Shown here: positions 8,299 to 16,637 of the stretch, piece by piece
How the letters are laid out: each line of letters begins with the position of its first letter
Numbering within the stretch: the stretch's first letter is position 1
Assembly (NCBI GenBank): GCA_041397775.1
Contig: JAWKWB010000005.1
Span: forward strand, 186,001-250,000
DNA length: 64,000 nucleotides
From: Ga0077555 sp041397775
GTDB lineage: Bacteria; Pseudomonadota; Alphaproteobacteria; Rhizobiales; Hyphomicrobiaceae
Direction of reading: 5' to 3'
Made by a program: the position numbers and the translations under genes
The notes under the pieces: generated by a model
The model's database searches: none
The model's input: only the letters and a program-made list of their open reading frames with translations
Told to the model about the DNA's origin: nothing

Positions 8299-9651
8299 GT
8301 GCCGCGATCCGCGAATGATGAGAACGCCGCACCTACCGCCAGCCCGACGGCGTGGGGTCGCGGCGTGCGACCGACTGCCGAGTATCAGGCCGCACTGGAC
8401 TACCTGCGCGACGGCAAGGGGCACCTCTTCGTCACGGGACGCGCGGGCACGGGAAAATCGACGTTGCTGCGCGCGCTGTCCGAGCAGCTCGACGAGCCGA
8501 TGGCCGTCGTGGCGCCCACCGGACTGGCCGCCGTCAATGTCGGCGGGCAGACCATTCACTCCTTCTTCGGCTTTCCCCCCCGTCTGATCGGCCCCAACGA
8601 CATTCGCCGCAGCAGGAACGGCGCGGTGATGCGCAAGCTCAAGTTCCTCGTCATCGACGAGGTCTCGATGGTGCGTTCCGACCTGATGTGGGGCATCGAC
8701 CAGGCGCTGCGCGTCAATCGCGGCCGCCCCCGCGAGCCGTTCGGCGGACTGCGCCTCGTCATGTTCGGCGACCTGCATCAGCTTCCGCCGGTCGTGCAGG
8801 AGCAGGATGTGGCAACCCATCTGGAGGACACCCACGGGGGTCCGTTCTTCTTCTCGATCGCGTCGCTCAAGGAGGGCGAGGGCACCGCACTTCTGGAGCT
8901 GACGGAAGTCTTCCGGCAGCACGACGCCCGGCTGCTCGACGTCCTCAATCACCTGCGCGACGGCAGCCTGACCGAAACCGATCTCGAGGTGCTCAACAGC
9001 CGCGTTTCCCCCGTCAGGACGCTGGCCGAGGGCGACCCTTACGTCATTCTCACGCCCACCAACGCCGCAGCGCACCGCATCAACATGGCCTTTCTCGAAG
9101 CCCTGCCGGGCCGCGCGCAATCCTACGCGGCGGCCGTGACCGGCGATTTCGGGCAAGCCGCGCAGCCCACCGATGCGGTGCTTTCGCTGAAGGCCGGCGC
9201 GAAAGTGATCATGCTGCGCAACGATGCCGATCGCCGCTGGGTCAACGGCACCATCGCGCGGATCACGCGGCTCGACGACACCAGCGTTCACGTCGCCATC
9301 GACGGCGTCGAATACGAGATCGAGCCCGTCTCCTGGGAACAGCGCCGCTACGCCTACGACCAGGGCGCCCAGAAGATCGTCGAGACGGTCGCCGGTACTT
9401 TCAAGCAGCTGCCACTCCGGCTGGCGTGGGCGCTCACGATCCACAAGAGCCAGGGTCTGACGCTCGACCGGGTCTACATCGACCTGGGTCGAGGCACCTT
9501 CGCGCATGGCCAGGCCTACGTCGCCCTGTCCCGTTGCCGATCCCTCGATGGCTTGGCCCTGGCGCGCGGCCTGCGGCCGTCCGATGTCCTGTTCGACCAG
9601 GCTGCCCTGGGCTACCGCGACGCATTCGCACCGCTGAAAATCGATCGCTGA
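8299..9651 (+). CDS. Pif1-like superfamily 1 DNA helicase
   Basis: 450-residue ATP-dependent helicase of the Pif1/RecD2 type. Walker A GRAGTGKST (~44-52), APTGLAAVNVGG (motif Ia region), Walker B FLVIDEVSM, motif III FGDLHQLPPV and the C-terminal AWALTIHKSQGLTLDRV / AYVALSRCRSLDGL motifs are all intact. A GTG start with GAGGAG seven bases upstream is used. The protein is a compact stand-alone helicase core with a short low-complexity N-terminus and no nuclease domain. A role in replication or repair of difficult DNA is inferred from the family only. It stands alone between leuB and the phasin gene. Confidence 0.9.
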   Translation: MPRSANDENAAPTASPTAWGRGVRPTAEYQAALDYLRDGKGHLFVTGRAGTGKSTLLRALSEQLDEPMAVVAPTGLAAVNVGGQTIHSFFGFPPRLIGPNDIRRSRNGAVMRKLKFLVIDEVSMVRSDLMWGIDQALRVNRGRPREPFGGLRLVMFGDLHQLPPVVQEQDVATHLEDTHGGPFFFSIASLKEGEGTALLELTEVFRQHDARLLDVLNHLRDGSLTETDLEVLNSRVSPVRTLAEGDPYVILTPTNAAAHRINMAFLEALPGRAQSYAAAVTGDFGQAAQPTDAVLSLKAGAKVIMLRNDADRRWVNGTIARITRLDDTSVHVAIDGVEYEIEPVSWEQRRYAYDQGAQKIVETVAGTFKQLPLRLAWALTIHKSQGLTLDRVYIDLGRGTFAHGQAYVALSRCRSLDGLALARGLRPSDVLFDQAALGYRDAFAPLKIDR

Positions 9652-9679
9652 GCAGCCCTGCAGCGGGACATCACGATTT

Positions 9680-9719
9680 TTGTTGCACCGCACAAAATAA
9701 TCTCTATATTGCACTGCAA
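9680..9719 (+). promoter_or_regulatory. Phasin promoter with two TGC-N3-GCA operator-like sites
   Basis: TTGTTG (9680-9685) and CTATAT (9704-9709) are 18 bases apart and face the phasin gene. TGCACCGCA (9684-9692) overlaps the -35 and TGCACTGCA (9710-9718, within the perfect palindrome TTGCACTGCAA) follows the -10. TGC-N3-GCA dyads resemble the reported binding sites of PhaR, the PHB-responsive repressor of phasin genes. PhaR itself is not in the window. Confidence 0.55.
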
Positions 9720-9750
9720 CAGAGTTTGAACGCGCAACTGGAGCACAGCC

Positions 9751-10209
9751 GTGAACGAGCACTTCAAGCAGCAGGCCGAGCAGTTCATGAACGCCGCCAA
9801 GGATGCTCGCATTCCCGAGCAGGTTCAGGTCATGGCGACGGAGACCGTAGCCAAGAGCCGCGAGGCTTTCGAGCAGGTCGCCGGCAGCCTCAAGGACCAA
9901 GCCAAGGCCGCCGAGGAGCTTCTGCTCACGACGCAGGCCGGCGCCAAGTCGATCGGCAGCAAGCTGGTCGACAACACCATGACGAATGCCCAGGCCGCCT
10001 TCGACGCAGCCGAAGCCATGGCGAAGTCCCGCTCGCTCGCCGAGATCGCGCAGATCCAGGCCAGCTTCCTGCAGAAGCAGTTCGCGACGGCCAGCGCACA
10101 GACGAAGGAAATCGTCGAGCTGTCGGCCGGCATCACCCGCCAGGCCTTCGAGAGCGCAGGCTCTGCGGCGGCCAAGCCGTTCGACGCCGCCAAGAAAAAG
10201 GCGCGCTGA
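9751..10209 (+). CDS. Phasin family protein (PHB granule-associated)
   Basis: 152-residue, almost entirely helical, Ala/Gln/Lys/Glu-rich protein without a signal peptide, matching the phasin_2 family that coats polyhydroxyalkanoate granules. Typical parts are NEHFKQQAEQFMNAAKDARIP at the N-terminus, a central amphipathic stretch and a basic Lys-rich end (AAKKKAR). The GTG start follows a well-formed promoter with PhaR-like operators, and a strong terminator at 10242-10275 makes it monocistronic. It implies polyhydroxyalkanoate storage. A generic stress-related helical protein is the only real alternative. Confidence 0.85.
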   Translation: MNEHFKQQAEQFMNAAKDARIPEQVQVMATETVAKSREAFEQVAGSLKDQAKAAEELLLTTQAGAKSIGSKLVDNTMTNAQAAFDAAEAMAKSRSLAEIAQIQASFLQKQFATASAQTKEIVELSAGITRQAFESAGSAAAKPFDAAKKKAR

Positions 10210-10241
10210 TCCAGCTCACGGGATCTCGCGTCGTAGGATCG

Positions 10242-10275
10242 AAGGCCCGCTTCCTCGCCGGATGCGGGCCTTTTT
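10242..10275 (+). terminator. Rho-independent terminator of the phasin gene
   Basis: AAGGCCCGC pairs with GCGGGCCTT around a 13-base loop and runs into TTTTT, 32 bases after the phasin stop. Confidence 0.85.
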
Positions 10276-10443
10276 CCATGTCTTGCCGAAACCTGAAGTA
10301 TCCCCACCGCATTTTCATCAACCTGCCAGAGGTGTCCGAACGCTATCTTCGAAGATCTCTGAGACAACTCCCACCAAGCACGGCGCTGCGGGGACCGGCG
10401 TCGCTGCGAACATGAAAATGCGAACGCTTCGGGGGGAATTTCA

Positions 10444-11415
10444 ATGGCGTCGAATACGATCAAGGGTATTGCAGATCAGCTCAATGAACTGTGGGGCGAC
10501 GACGACGACAACGTGATCCTGGGCAAGAACCAGGACGACATGCTTGCCGGTCTGGATGGTGACGACGTGATCCACGGCCGTGCGGGCAACGACACCATCT
10601 GGGGTGACGAAGGCAACGACACGATCGACGGCAGCAAAGGCAACGACCTGTTGTTCGGCGGGGCCGGCCGCGACACGATCATCAGCGGCAGCGGCGACGA
10701 CATCGTCGGTGCAGGGGCCGGCGACGATGTCGTGTACGGCGGCGCCGGCAACGATATGATCTGGGGCGAAGACGGAGACGATGTCCTCTTCGGCGGCAGC
10801 GGCAGCGACCAGCTTTGGGGCGGCGCCGGCAACGACTACGTCGATCTGGGCTCAGGCAAGGATTATGTGCTCGCCAGCGCCGGATACGACACCTACATCG
10901 GCGGTTCGGGCTTCGACACCCTCGACTACACGGAGATGACAGGCGCGCTCGCGGTCGATCTGTCCAAGGGTTACGCCGCCATCGCAACGGAAGCCGGCAT
11001 GTTCGTTCACGACCTGTCGGGCTTCGAGCAGGTCTTCGGTACGGCCGGAAATGATCGCCTCGTCGGCAATAACCAGCACAATACCTTGAACGGGGCCGCG
11101 GGCGACGACTGGTTCCGCAGCGGCAAGGGAGACGACCTGCTGCGCGGTGGCGCAGGGGCCGATACCTTCGTCTATACCCGATCCGACGCCGCGGACGGCA
11201 CGCACGACCGCATCGCCGACTTCGAGATCGGCACCGACCGGCTGGACCTGTCCGACTTCCTCAAGGGCGTGAAGGATTGGAGCAGCGCAGTCCACTTCGA
11301 AACCTCCGATGCCGGCACGATGGTGCAGGCAGCGGTGAAGGGAACGCTGGTCGACGTCGTGCTGCTCGAGCACGCCACAGTGACGAGCCTGCACGACATC
11401 GGATTGTACGCCTGA
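10444..11415 (+). CDS. RTX-type calcium-binding repeat protein, probable type I secretion substrate
   Basis: 323-residue acidic protein made largely of hemolysin-type nonapeptide repeats (GGAGNDTIW, GNDTIDGSKGND, GGAGRDTII and others) at about residues 20-145, and again at ~205-240 (GDDLLRGGAGADTF). These form a Ca2+-filled beta-roll outside the cell. The C-terminal part (DRIADFEIGTDRLDLSDFL) is the common end module of secreted RTX proteins. There is no Sec signal, as expected for type I export. No enzyme domain is visible, so its role could be adhesive or structural. The exporter pair at 2-2363 is the nearest candidate machinery. Confidence 0.87.
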   Translation: MASNTIKGIADQLNELWGDDDDNVILGKNQDDMLAGLDGDDVIHGRAGNDTIWGDEGNDTIDGSKGNDLLFGGAGRDTIISGSGDDIVGAGAGDDVVYGGAGNDMIWGEDGDDVLFGGSGSDQLWGGAGNDYVDLGSGKDYVLASAGYDTYIGGSGFDTLDYTEMTGALAVDLSKGYAAIATEAGMFVHDLSGFEQVFGTAGNDRLVGNNQHNTLNGAAGDDWFRSGKGDDLLRGGAGADTFVYTRSDAADGTHDRIADFEIGTDRLDLSDFLKGVKDWSSAVHFETSDAGTMVQAAVKGTLVDVVLLEHATVTSLHDIGLYA

Positions 11416-11464
11416 TGCACGAATGGCAACGGGGGAAGCGGGCACCACCCGCGTCTCCCGTGCT

Positions 11465-12727
11465 TCATTTCCGACTGCCGGCCGCGGAGCGGGCATCGGT
11501 GCCGGCCCGCCACGTGCCGATCAGCAAGGCCAACGCGCCGAACGCCGGCAGCAGTCCGAAGACGCCGAACGTCGCGCCATAGCTGCCGAGAACGCGATAG
11601 GCGGCGGCGAACGCGGCCGGACCGGTCACGATGCCGACGTAGGTGAAAACGAGCACCCCGCCCGTCGCCAGGCCGACGTTGGCGAGCCCGGCCGTTCGCG
11701 CGATTTCCGCCATCCACAGTCCGTTCCAGCCGACCAGCGAGAACCCGAAGCAGAACAGCACCAGCGACAAGAGGGCAACCGGCCACGCCGGCGTGGCAAC
11801 CGCGACGAGACCCGCCAGGACTGCCGACCCGATGCCGATGCCCACGAGAATGAGATGCCCGCGGCCGATCCGGTCGGCGAGCAGGCTCCAGGCGATACGA
11901 CCAGTCGCGCCGCCGATCTGCATCACCGTCGCCATGATGCCCGCCGACACAAGCGTCCAGCCGAGATCTTGAACCAACATGGTCACGATGAACGCCAGCA
12001 GGCAGAGCTGGAACGAAGCATAAGCCCACCCCATGATGGCCAGCGAACGCATCATGGGATTGGCGATGACGAGACCCAACCCCTTCAGCATGCCGCCGCC
12101 AGCCAGGGCCGACGGGTCGCGGTCGACGTCGATGCGGCCGCGGATTCGCAGGAGCGGCACTGCCAGCAGAAGCTGCGGCACGGCACCCAGAACGAGCGCC
12201 ATCTGCCAGCCGACCCGTTCCGACAGGGCAGGCAGCGCCAAGGCCGCCAACATGGCCCCAAGGGGAACGCCGGTCTGCTTCACCGCAAAAATGAGATTCT
12301 GCCGATGACGCGGCGCATACTTCAAGAGCAGATGCGACGCCGCCGGATTGGTCAGCCCGTAGGCGCAACCCATCAGCAGGGACGCCAGCACCGCCACCTC
12401 CACCCGTCCCACGGCGACACCGAGCAGCGCCAGACCGCTCAAGGCAAGGGCCATCAGGCTCGCCATCACCGCGCCGTAGCGCTTGACGATCAGCCCGGCA
12501 ATACTGGAGAGCCCCGCCGCCGCGAGATAGACGACGCTGATCTGGAAGCCCACCGCCTCGGCTCCATGGCCGAACGTCGCCGCGGCCCGCGTCGCCAGGG
12601 TGGGCAGCGCCAGAACCGTGAAGGTCGTCAGCACCTGGACGCTCGTCACCAGGGCAATCAGGATCGCAAGCGAGATCGGCGGCGTCTCGCTGTCGGATGC
12701 TGTGCCCATCGCCGCATGGCGCGACAT
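11465..12727 (-). CDS. MFS transporter
   Basis: About 420-residue inner-membrane permease with ~12 hydrophobic segments. Between TM2 and TM3 is the sequence GLIVKRYGAVMA, a weakened form of the MFS loop motif; between TM8 and TM9 is LLADRIGRGHLIL, the second-half copy. I take the ATG at 12727; the frame runs to 12814, but the extra residues are not hydrophobic or conserved-looking. It is transcribed away from the MmgE/PrpD gene across a ~175 bp divergent promoter region, suggesting uptake of the substrate of that locus. Substrate unknown. Confidence 0.88.
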   Translation of the reverse strand: MSRHAAMGTASDSETPPISLAILIALVTSVQVLTTFTVLALPTLATRAAATFGHGAEAVGFQISVVYLAAAGLSSIAGLIVKRYGAVMASLMALALSGLALLGVAVGRVEVAVLASLLMGCAYGLTNPAASHLLLKYAPRHRQNLIFAVKQTGVPLGAMLAALALPALSERVGWQMALVLGAVPQLLLAVPLLRIRGRIDVDRDPSALAGGGMLKGLGLVIANPMMRSLAIMGWAYASFQLCLLAFIVTMLVQDLGWTLVSAGIMATVMQIGGATGRIAWSLLADRIGRGHLILVGIGIGSAVLAGLVAVATPAWPVALLSLVLFCFGFSLVGWNGLWMAEIARTAGLANVGLATGGVLVFTYVGIVTGPAAFAAAYRVLGSYGATFGVFGLLPAFGALALLIGTWRAGTDARSAAGSRK

Positions 12728-12782
12728 TGTCGCCTGCCCCGTCTCGACCTTCGAATGCAATCTTTGAGGCCCCTTCGGTCCC

Positions 12783-12803
12783 GTGTATATATGTCCGGAC
12801 AAC
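12783..12803. promoter_or_regulatory. Candidate operator in MFS / PrpD divergent promoter
   Basis: Contains the perfect 10-bp palindrome TGTCCGGACA (12792-12801) next to GTGTATATAT, between the two divergent starts. GntR/HutC-type regulators bind short dyads with AT-rich flanks, and such a regulator is encoded two genes downstream. This is a positional inference only. Confidence 0.3.
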
Positions 12804-12902
12804 CCGTCTCCCATACTCGAAGTCCGCTGACCAGAGGCGGAACGGGCACTCAGCTATGCAGGCGCACGACAGGCGCTGACGGGATCGAGAAAGGCCACGG
12901 TC

Positions 12903-14372
12903 ATGAATGCCAAGCAGAACGACAACCTGAAGGCCTCTCGGGACGCAGCCGACCCCGGCAAGATCGCTTCGCTCGCCGCCGTGACCGCACCCATCGCCCA
13001 GCAGCTGGCAGCCTTTGCGACGAACACCCGCGCCGACGACATCCCCGCCGACGTGCGCCGACGCGCCGTGCATCACATGCTCGATGCCGCTGGAATTGCC
13101 ATCGCCGCCACCCGCTACGATCATTCCCACCGCATGCTGTCGGGCCTGCGCAGCCTCGCAGGCTCCGGCAACGTGCCCGTGTTCGGCATGCCGGTTCGCT
13201 TGGCACCGCGCGACGCCGCCGTCATGAACGGCTACCTCTGCCACGGCCTCGACTTCGACGATACGCACGTGGCCGGCATCATTCACCCCACGTCCAGCAT
13301 TCTGCCCGCCGTCCTCTCGGCGTCCGCGCTGACCGGCGCGACGGGCCAGTCGATGGTCACGGCGTTCGTCATCGGCGTCGAGACGGCGGCCCGCATCGCC
13401 TCCGTGGCCAAGAGCGGTTTCCACCAGGTCGGCTTCCACCCCACCGGTCTCGTCGGGGTCTTCGGCTGCACGCTCGCCGCCGGCCGCATCATGGGCCTCA
13501 CCGAGAAGCAGCTCTGCATGGCCCAGGGCATTGCCGTGTCGCTCGCCTGCGGCAACCTCGAATTTGTCGAGGACGGCGCCTGGAACAAGCGCCTTCACCC
13601 CGGCTGGGCTGCCCAGTCCGGCATCACCGCGGCCGCGCTCGCCAAGGAAGGGTTCGTTGGTGCGACAAAGCCTTACGAAGGCCGCTTCGGTCTCTTCAAC
13701 GCTTTCATGGGCGCCTATCGCGAAGCGGCCGATCCCGCGCTCGCCACGGCCGGCCTCGGCGAGACCTGGGAGCTGATGAACACCGCCATCAAGCCCTATC
13801 CGGCCTGTCACTTCACACACGCCTGCATCGACGCGGCCCTCGCCCTGCGCCGCCAGGGCCTCGACATCGCCCGCATCCGCGCGATCGAGACGCGCGTGCC
13901 GGCTGGCGTCTTCAAGGTCATCTGCGAGCCGGAAGCCAACAAGCTCAAGCCCGCCAACAGCTACGATGCGCAGTTCTCGGTGCAGTGGCTGACCGCCGCG
14001 GCGCTGGTGCGCGGCCAGCTCGGCCTGGCCGAACTCGAGCCCGCCGAGATCACCGATCCCGCCATCCTGGCCATGACGCAGAAAGTAAAGTACGCGGAAT
14101 ACAAGGACAGCCCGTTCCCGCTGGCCTACTCCGGCGAGGTCGTGATTACACTCGACAACGGCGAAACGATCGCGCACCGCGAGCATATCAATCGCGGGGC
14201 GGCCGAGCGTCCGCTGACCAACGAGGAGATCGTGGCCAAGTTCCGGGGGAACGCAGCCACGGTCTGCAATGCGGAAACTGCTGAGCAAATGGAAGCAGCG
14301 ATGCTAGGACTGGACGACGCAGTACAGGCCGCCGACGCACTGAAGGTCTGGTCGCCCGGCGCCACCGCTTGA
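12903..14372 (+). CDS. MmgE/PrpD family protein
   Basis: 489-residue cytosolic protein of the 2-methylcitrate dehydratase / iminodisuccinate epimerase / cis-aconitate decarboxylase superfamily. Marker stretches are VRRRAVHHMLDAAGIAIAAT, the conserved NGYLCHGLDFDDTHV (~113-127), IHPTSSILPAVLSA, GFHPTGLVGVFG and the KPYPACHFTHACIDAAL region. Its position beside an MFS permease and a GntR regulator points to catabolism of an imported hydroxy- or tricarboxylic acid rather than the methylcitrate cycle, since no prpB/prpC is present. The exact substrate cannot be read from the sequence. Confidence 0.9.
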   Translation: MNAKQNDNLKASRDAADPGKIASLAAVTAPIAQQLAAFATNTRADDIPADVRRRAVHHMLDAAGIAIAATRYDHSHRMLSGLRSLAGSGNVPVFGMPVRLAPRDAAVMNGYLCHGLDFDDTHVAGIIHPTSSILPAVLSASALTGATGQSMVTAFVIGVETAARIASVAKSGFHQVGFHPTGLVGVFGCTLAAGRIMGLTEKQLCMAQGIAVSLACGNLEFVEDGAWNKRLHPGWAAQSGITAAALAKEGFVGATKPYEGRFGLFNAFMGAYREAADPALATAGLGETWELMNTAIKPYPACHFTHACIDAALALRRQGLDIARIRAIETRVPAGVFKVICEPEANKLKPANSYDAQFSVQWLTAAALVRGQLGLAELEPAEITDPAILAMTQKVKYAEYKDSPFPLAYSGEVVITLDNGETIAHREHINRGAAERPLTNEEIVAKFRGNAATVCNAETAEQMEAAMLGLDDAVQAADALKVWSPGATA

Positions 14373-14388
14373 GTTGACGAGGAAAGCA

Positions 14389-15177
14389 TTGCGCGTTTCG
14401 AAGACCCAAACTCCCGCAAAACCATTGTCCAAGTTCGACCCGGAATCGGGACAGCCGCTCTATGTCCAGCTCGCCCATGCCTTGGGTGAGCGCATCGAAT
14501 CAGGCGCCTACCCCATCGGGGAGCTGTTGCCGACCGAGGCCGAGCTTGGCGTTGCCTACAACGTGTCGCGCTATACCGTGCGCCAGGCGATCCAGCACCT
14601 GCGCCAACAGGGGCTGGTCTCCGCCCGTAAGGGCGTGGGAACCCGGGTCGAAGCCCGCCAGCAGTCGACCCGCTACCTGCACGCCATCCCCTCGCTGACG
14701 GAATTGCTGCAGTTCGCCCATGAAACGCGGCTCGATCTCATCAGCCACGAGACCTTGAAGGCGCGCGGTGCCCTGGCCGAGCAGTTGGGTTGCCGCCCCG
14801 GCAAACCCTGGGTGCGCGTGGCCGGCATTCGCTACGGCGCCGACGACGCCCGCCCGATCTGCCATTCCGAAGTGCTGTTCGACGCCGCCTATGGCGCAAT
14901 CGCCGAGGAGGTCAGCTCGCTCCGCACCGCACTCTGGTCGCTCATCGAGCATCGCTTCGGTGAAACGGTGATCGAGGTGGACCAGCAAATCGAAGCGACG
15001 CTGCTGGATGACGCGATGGCGGAGAACCTCAAGGCCCCGCCGGGCTCGCCGGCGCTGAAGTTCACGCGGCGCTACTACGTCACGGGCCGCCGGCTGGTGG
15101 AGCTGTCCATCAGCCTCCATCCCGCGGACCGGTTCACGTATCACATGACGATCAAGCGGGATTCGAGCAGCACCTGA
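14389..15177 (+). CDS. GntR-family (HutC/UTRA) transcriptional regulator
   Basis: About 262 residues. The N-terminal winged helix (GQPLYVQLAHALGERIESGAYPIG through LLPTEAELGVAYNVSRYTVRQAIQHL) is followed by a UTRA ligand-binding domain ending LVELSISLHPADRFTYHMTI. I prefer the TTG at 14389 because GAGGAAAG sits just upstream; an in-frame TTG at 14374 lies two bases after the PrpD stop and is the alternative. Co-directional and almost contiguous with the MmgE/PrpD gene, it probably controls that operon and the divergent transporter in response to their substrate. Confidence 0.88.
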   Translation: MRVSKTQTPAKPLSKFDPESGQPLYVQLAHALGERIESGAYPIGELLPTEAELGVAYNVSRYTVRQAIQHLRQQGLVSARKGVGTRVEARQQSTRYLHAIPSLTELLQFAHETRLDLISHETLKARGALAEQLGCRPGKPWVRVAGIRYGADDARPICHSEVLFDAAYGAIAEEVSSLRTALWSLIEHRFGETVIEVDQQIEATLLDDAMAENLKAPPGSPALKFTRRYYVTGRRLVELSISLHPADRFTYHMTIKRDSSST

Positions 15178-15222
15178 CGGCACGTATCCCGACCGCAAAG
15201 CACGTCTCGATCGTCGGCCGTT

Positions 15223-16239
15223 TCAGTGCGCCCGGCTGACGCAAAAGCCGACGACTTCCGTCAGTGCCGTCTTGGCCGTGCTGTCGGGGAAGATGGCGAG
15301 CGCATCGCGCGCCATGGCGCCGTACGTTCGCGCCCGTTCCAGCGTCGCCTCGATGGCCTTGTGCCGCTTCACGAGGTTCACCGCCTCCGCCAGCGCATCG
15401 TCGGTCGAATTGCCATCCACCAGCGACGAGCGCCAGAATTCGCGCTCCTGCTCCGAACCGCGGCGGAACGCCAGGATGACCGGCAGCGTGATCTTGCCCT
15501 CACGGAAATCGTCCCCGACGGACTTGCCGAGCCGGCTGCTGTCGCCCGCATAGTCGAGCGCATCGTCGACGAGCTGGAACGCGATGCCGAGATTGCGGCC
15601 ATAGGATTTCAGCGCCGCCTGCTCCTCGGCCGGGCGACCCGCCACCGCCGGTCCGACTTCGGCGGCAGCCGAGAACAGCGCGGCGGTCTTCGCATTGATG
15701 ATCTGCAGGTACTCGTCTTCGGTCGTCGCCATGTTCTTGGCGGCGGCGAGCTGCATCACCTCGCCCTCGGCGATCACGGCCGCGGCGTTGGAAAGAATCT
15801 TGAGCGCAGAGAGCGAGCCGACATCGACCATCATCCGGAAGGCCTGGCCGAGCAGGAAATCGCCGACGAGCACGCTCGCCTGGTTGCCCCACAGGATGCG
15901 AGCGGTCTTCTTGCCGCGCCGGAAATCGCTGTCGTCGACCACGTCGTCATGCAGAAGCGTGGCCGTGTGCATGAATTCCACGGCTGACGCGAGCCGGATG
16001 TGCCCCTGCCCGTCGTACCCCGCCAATTTGGCAGCCGCGATGGTCAGCATCGGCCGCAGCCGCTTGCCGCCGGACGAGATCAGATGATGAGCCAGCGTCG
16101 GGATCATCTCGACATCGGACACCGCCTTGTCGAGAATGATCCGGTTCACGGCCTCCATGTCGGAGGCCACCAGCTCCATGATGGGCTTGAGCCCCGACAT
16201 CGGATCGCGAGCATCACCAAGGGAAACCACGACACCCAA
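15223..16239 (-). CDS. ispB: Polyprenyl diphosphate synthase (octaprenyl/decaprenyl type)
   Basis: 338-residue trans-prenyltransferase that makes the ubiquinone side chain. The first Asp-rich motif LLHDDVVDDSDFRRG, GKRLRP upstream of it, and the second Asp-rich motif FQLVDDALDYAG are intact, with GDFLLGQAF between them. The lack of bulky aromatics just before the first motif fits a long-chain product. It is divergent from the DUF2007/trmN6/S49 genes, an arrangement common in alphaproteobacteria. Confidence 0.93.
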   Translation of the reverse strand: MGVVVSLGDARDPMSGLKPIMELVASDMEAVNRIILDKAVSDVEMIPTLAHHLISSGGKRLRPMLTIAAAKLAGYDGQGHIRLASAVEFMHTATLLHDDVVDDSDFRRGKKTARILWGNQASVLVGDFLLGQAFRMMVDVGSLSALKILSNAAAVIAEGEVMQLAAAKNMATTEDEYLQIINAKTAALFSAAAEVGPAVAGRPAEEQAALKSYGRNLGIAFQLVDDALDYAGDSSRLGKSVGDDFREGKITLPVILAFRRGSEQEREFWRSSLVDGNSTDDALAEAVNLVKRHKAIEATLERARTYGAMARDALAIFPDSTAKTALTEVVGFCVSRAH

Positions 16240-16399
16240 GGCTCGAATACCTCATGAAAATTGCACAGCGTCGACCGATGGCCGAACCGCGCTATACTTA
16301 GTGGTCGGGCCGCACGGGTCAAGTCGAACCTGAGGTCTGGCCATGCTGAAAGCCCAACGGCATGAGGGTATTGCATCATCGGCCTTCGGAATATCAGCC

Positions 16400-16624
16400 A
16401 TGCGCGATCTCATACGTACGAATGAGCCGGTGCTGCTGAGCTTCGTCTGTGCACTTTTGAAGGACGCGGGCATCGAACATCACGTGGCCGACGCCAACAT
16501 CAGCATCATGGAAGGTTCGATCGGCGTCTTTCCGCGTCGCGTTCTGGTTCACGACGAGGATTTCGACGCGGCTGGCCAGCTCTTGCAGGACGCCGGGCTC
16601 GAATCCCACATTCGCCGGACGTGA
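16400..16624 (+). CDS. DUF2007 domain protein
   Basis: 74-residue small protein. MRDLIRTNEPVLLSFVCAL followed by DAGIEHHVADANISIMEGSI and PRRVLVHDEDFDAAGQLL matches the DUF2007 fold (a ferredoxin-like putative signal-transducing domain) from its first residue. An ATG at 16343 would add 19 unconserved residues; it has GAGGTC upstream and cannot be excluded. It lies 13 bases before trmN6, so both are likely cotranscribed. Function unknown. Confidence 0.82.
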   Translation: MRDLIRTNEPVLLSFVCALLKDAGIEHHVADANISIMEGSIGVFPRRVLVHDEDFDAAGQLLQDAGLESHIRRT

Positions 16625-16637
16625 GGGATCTGCACCC

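Noticed and set aside
11172..14288. Very long open frames on both strands over the MFS/PrpD region (about 950-1040 codons)
   Set aside because: They overlap well-supported genes in other frames, have Arg/His/Gly-rich composition typical of GC-rich shadow frames and no recognisable domains.
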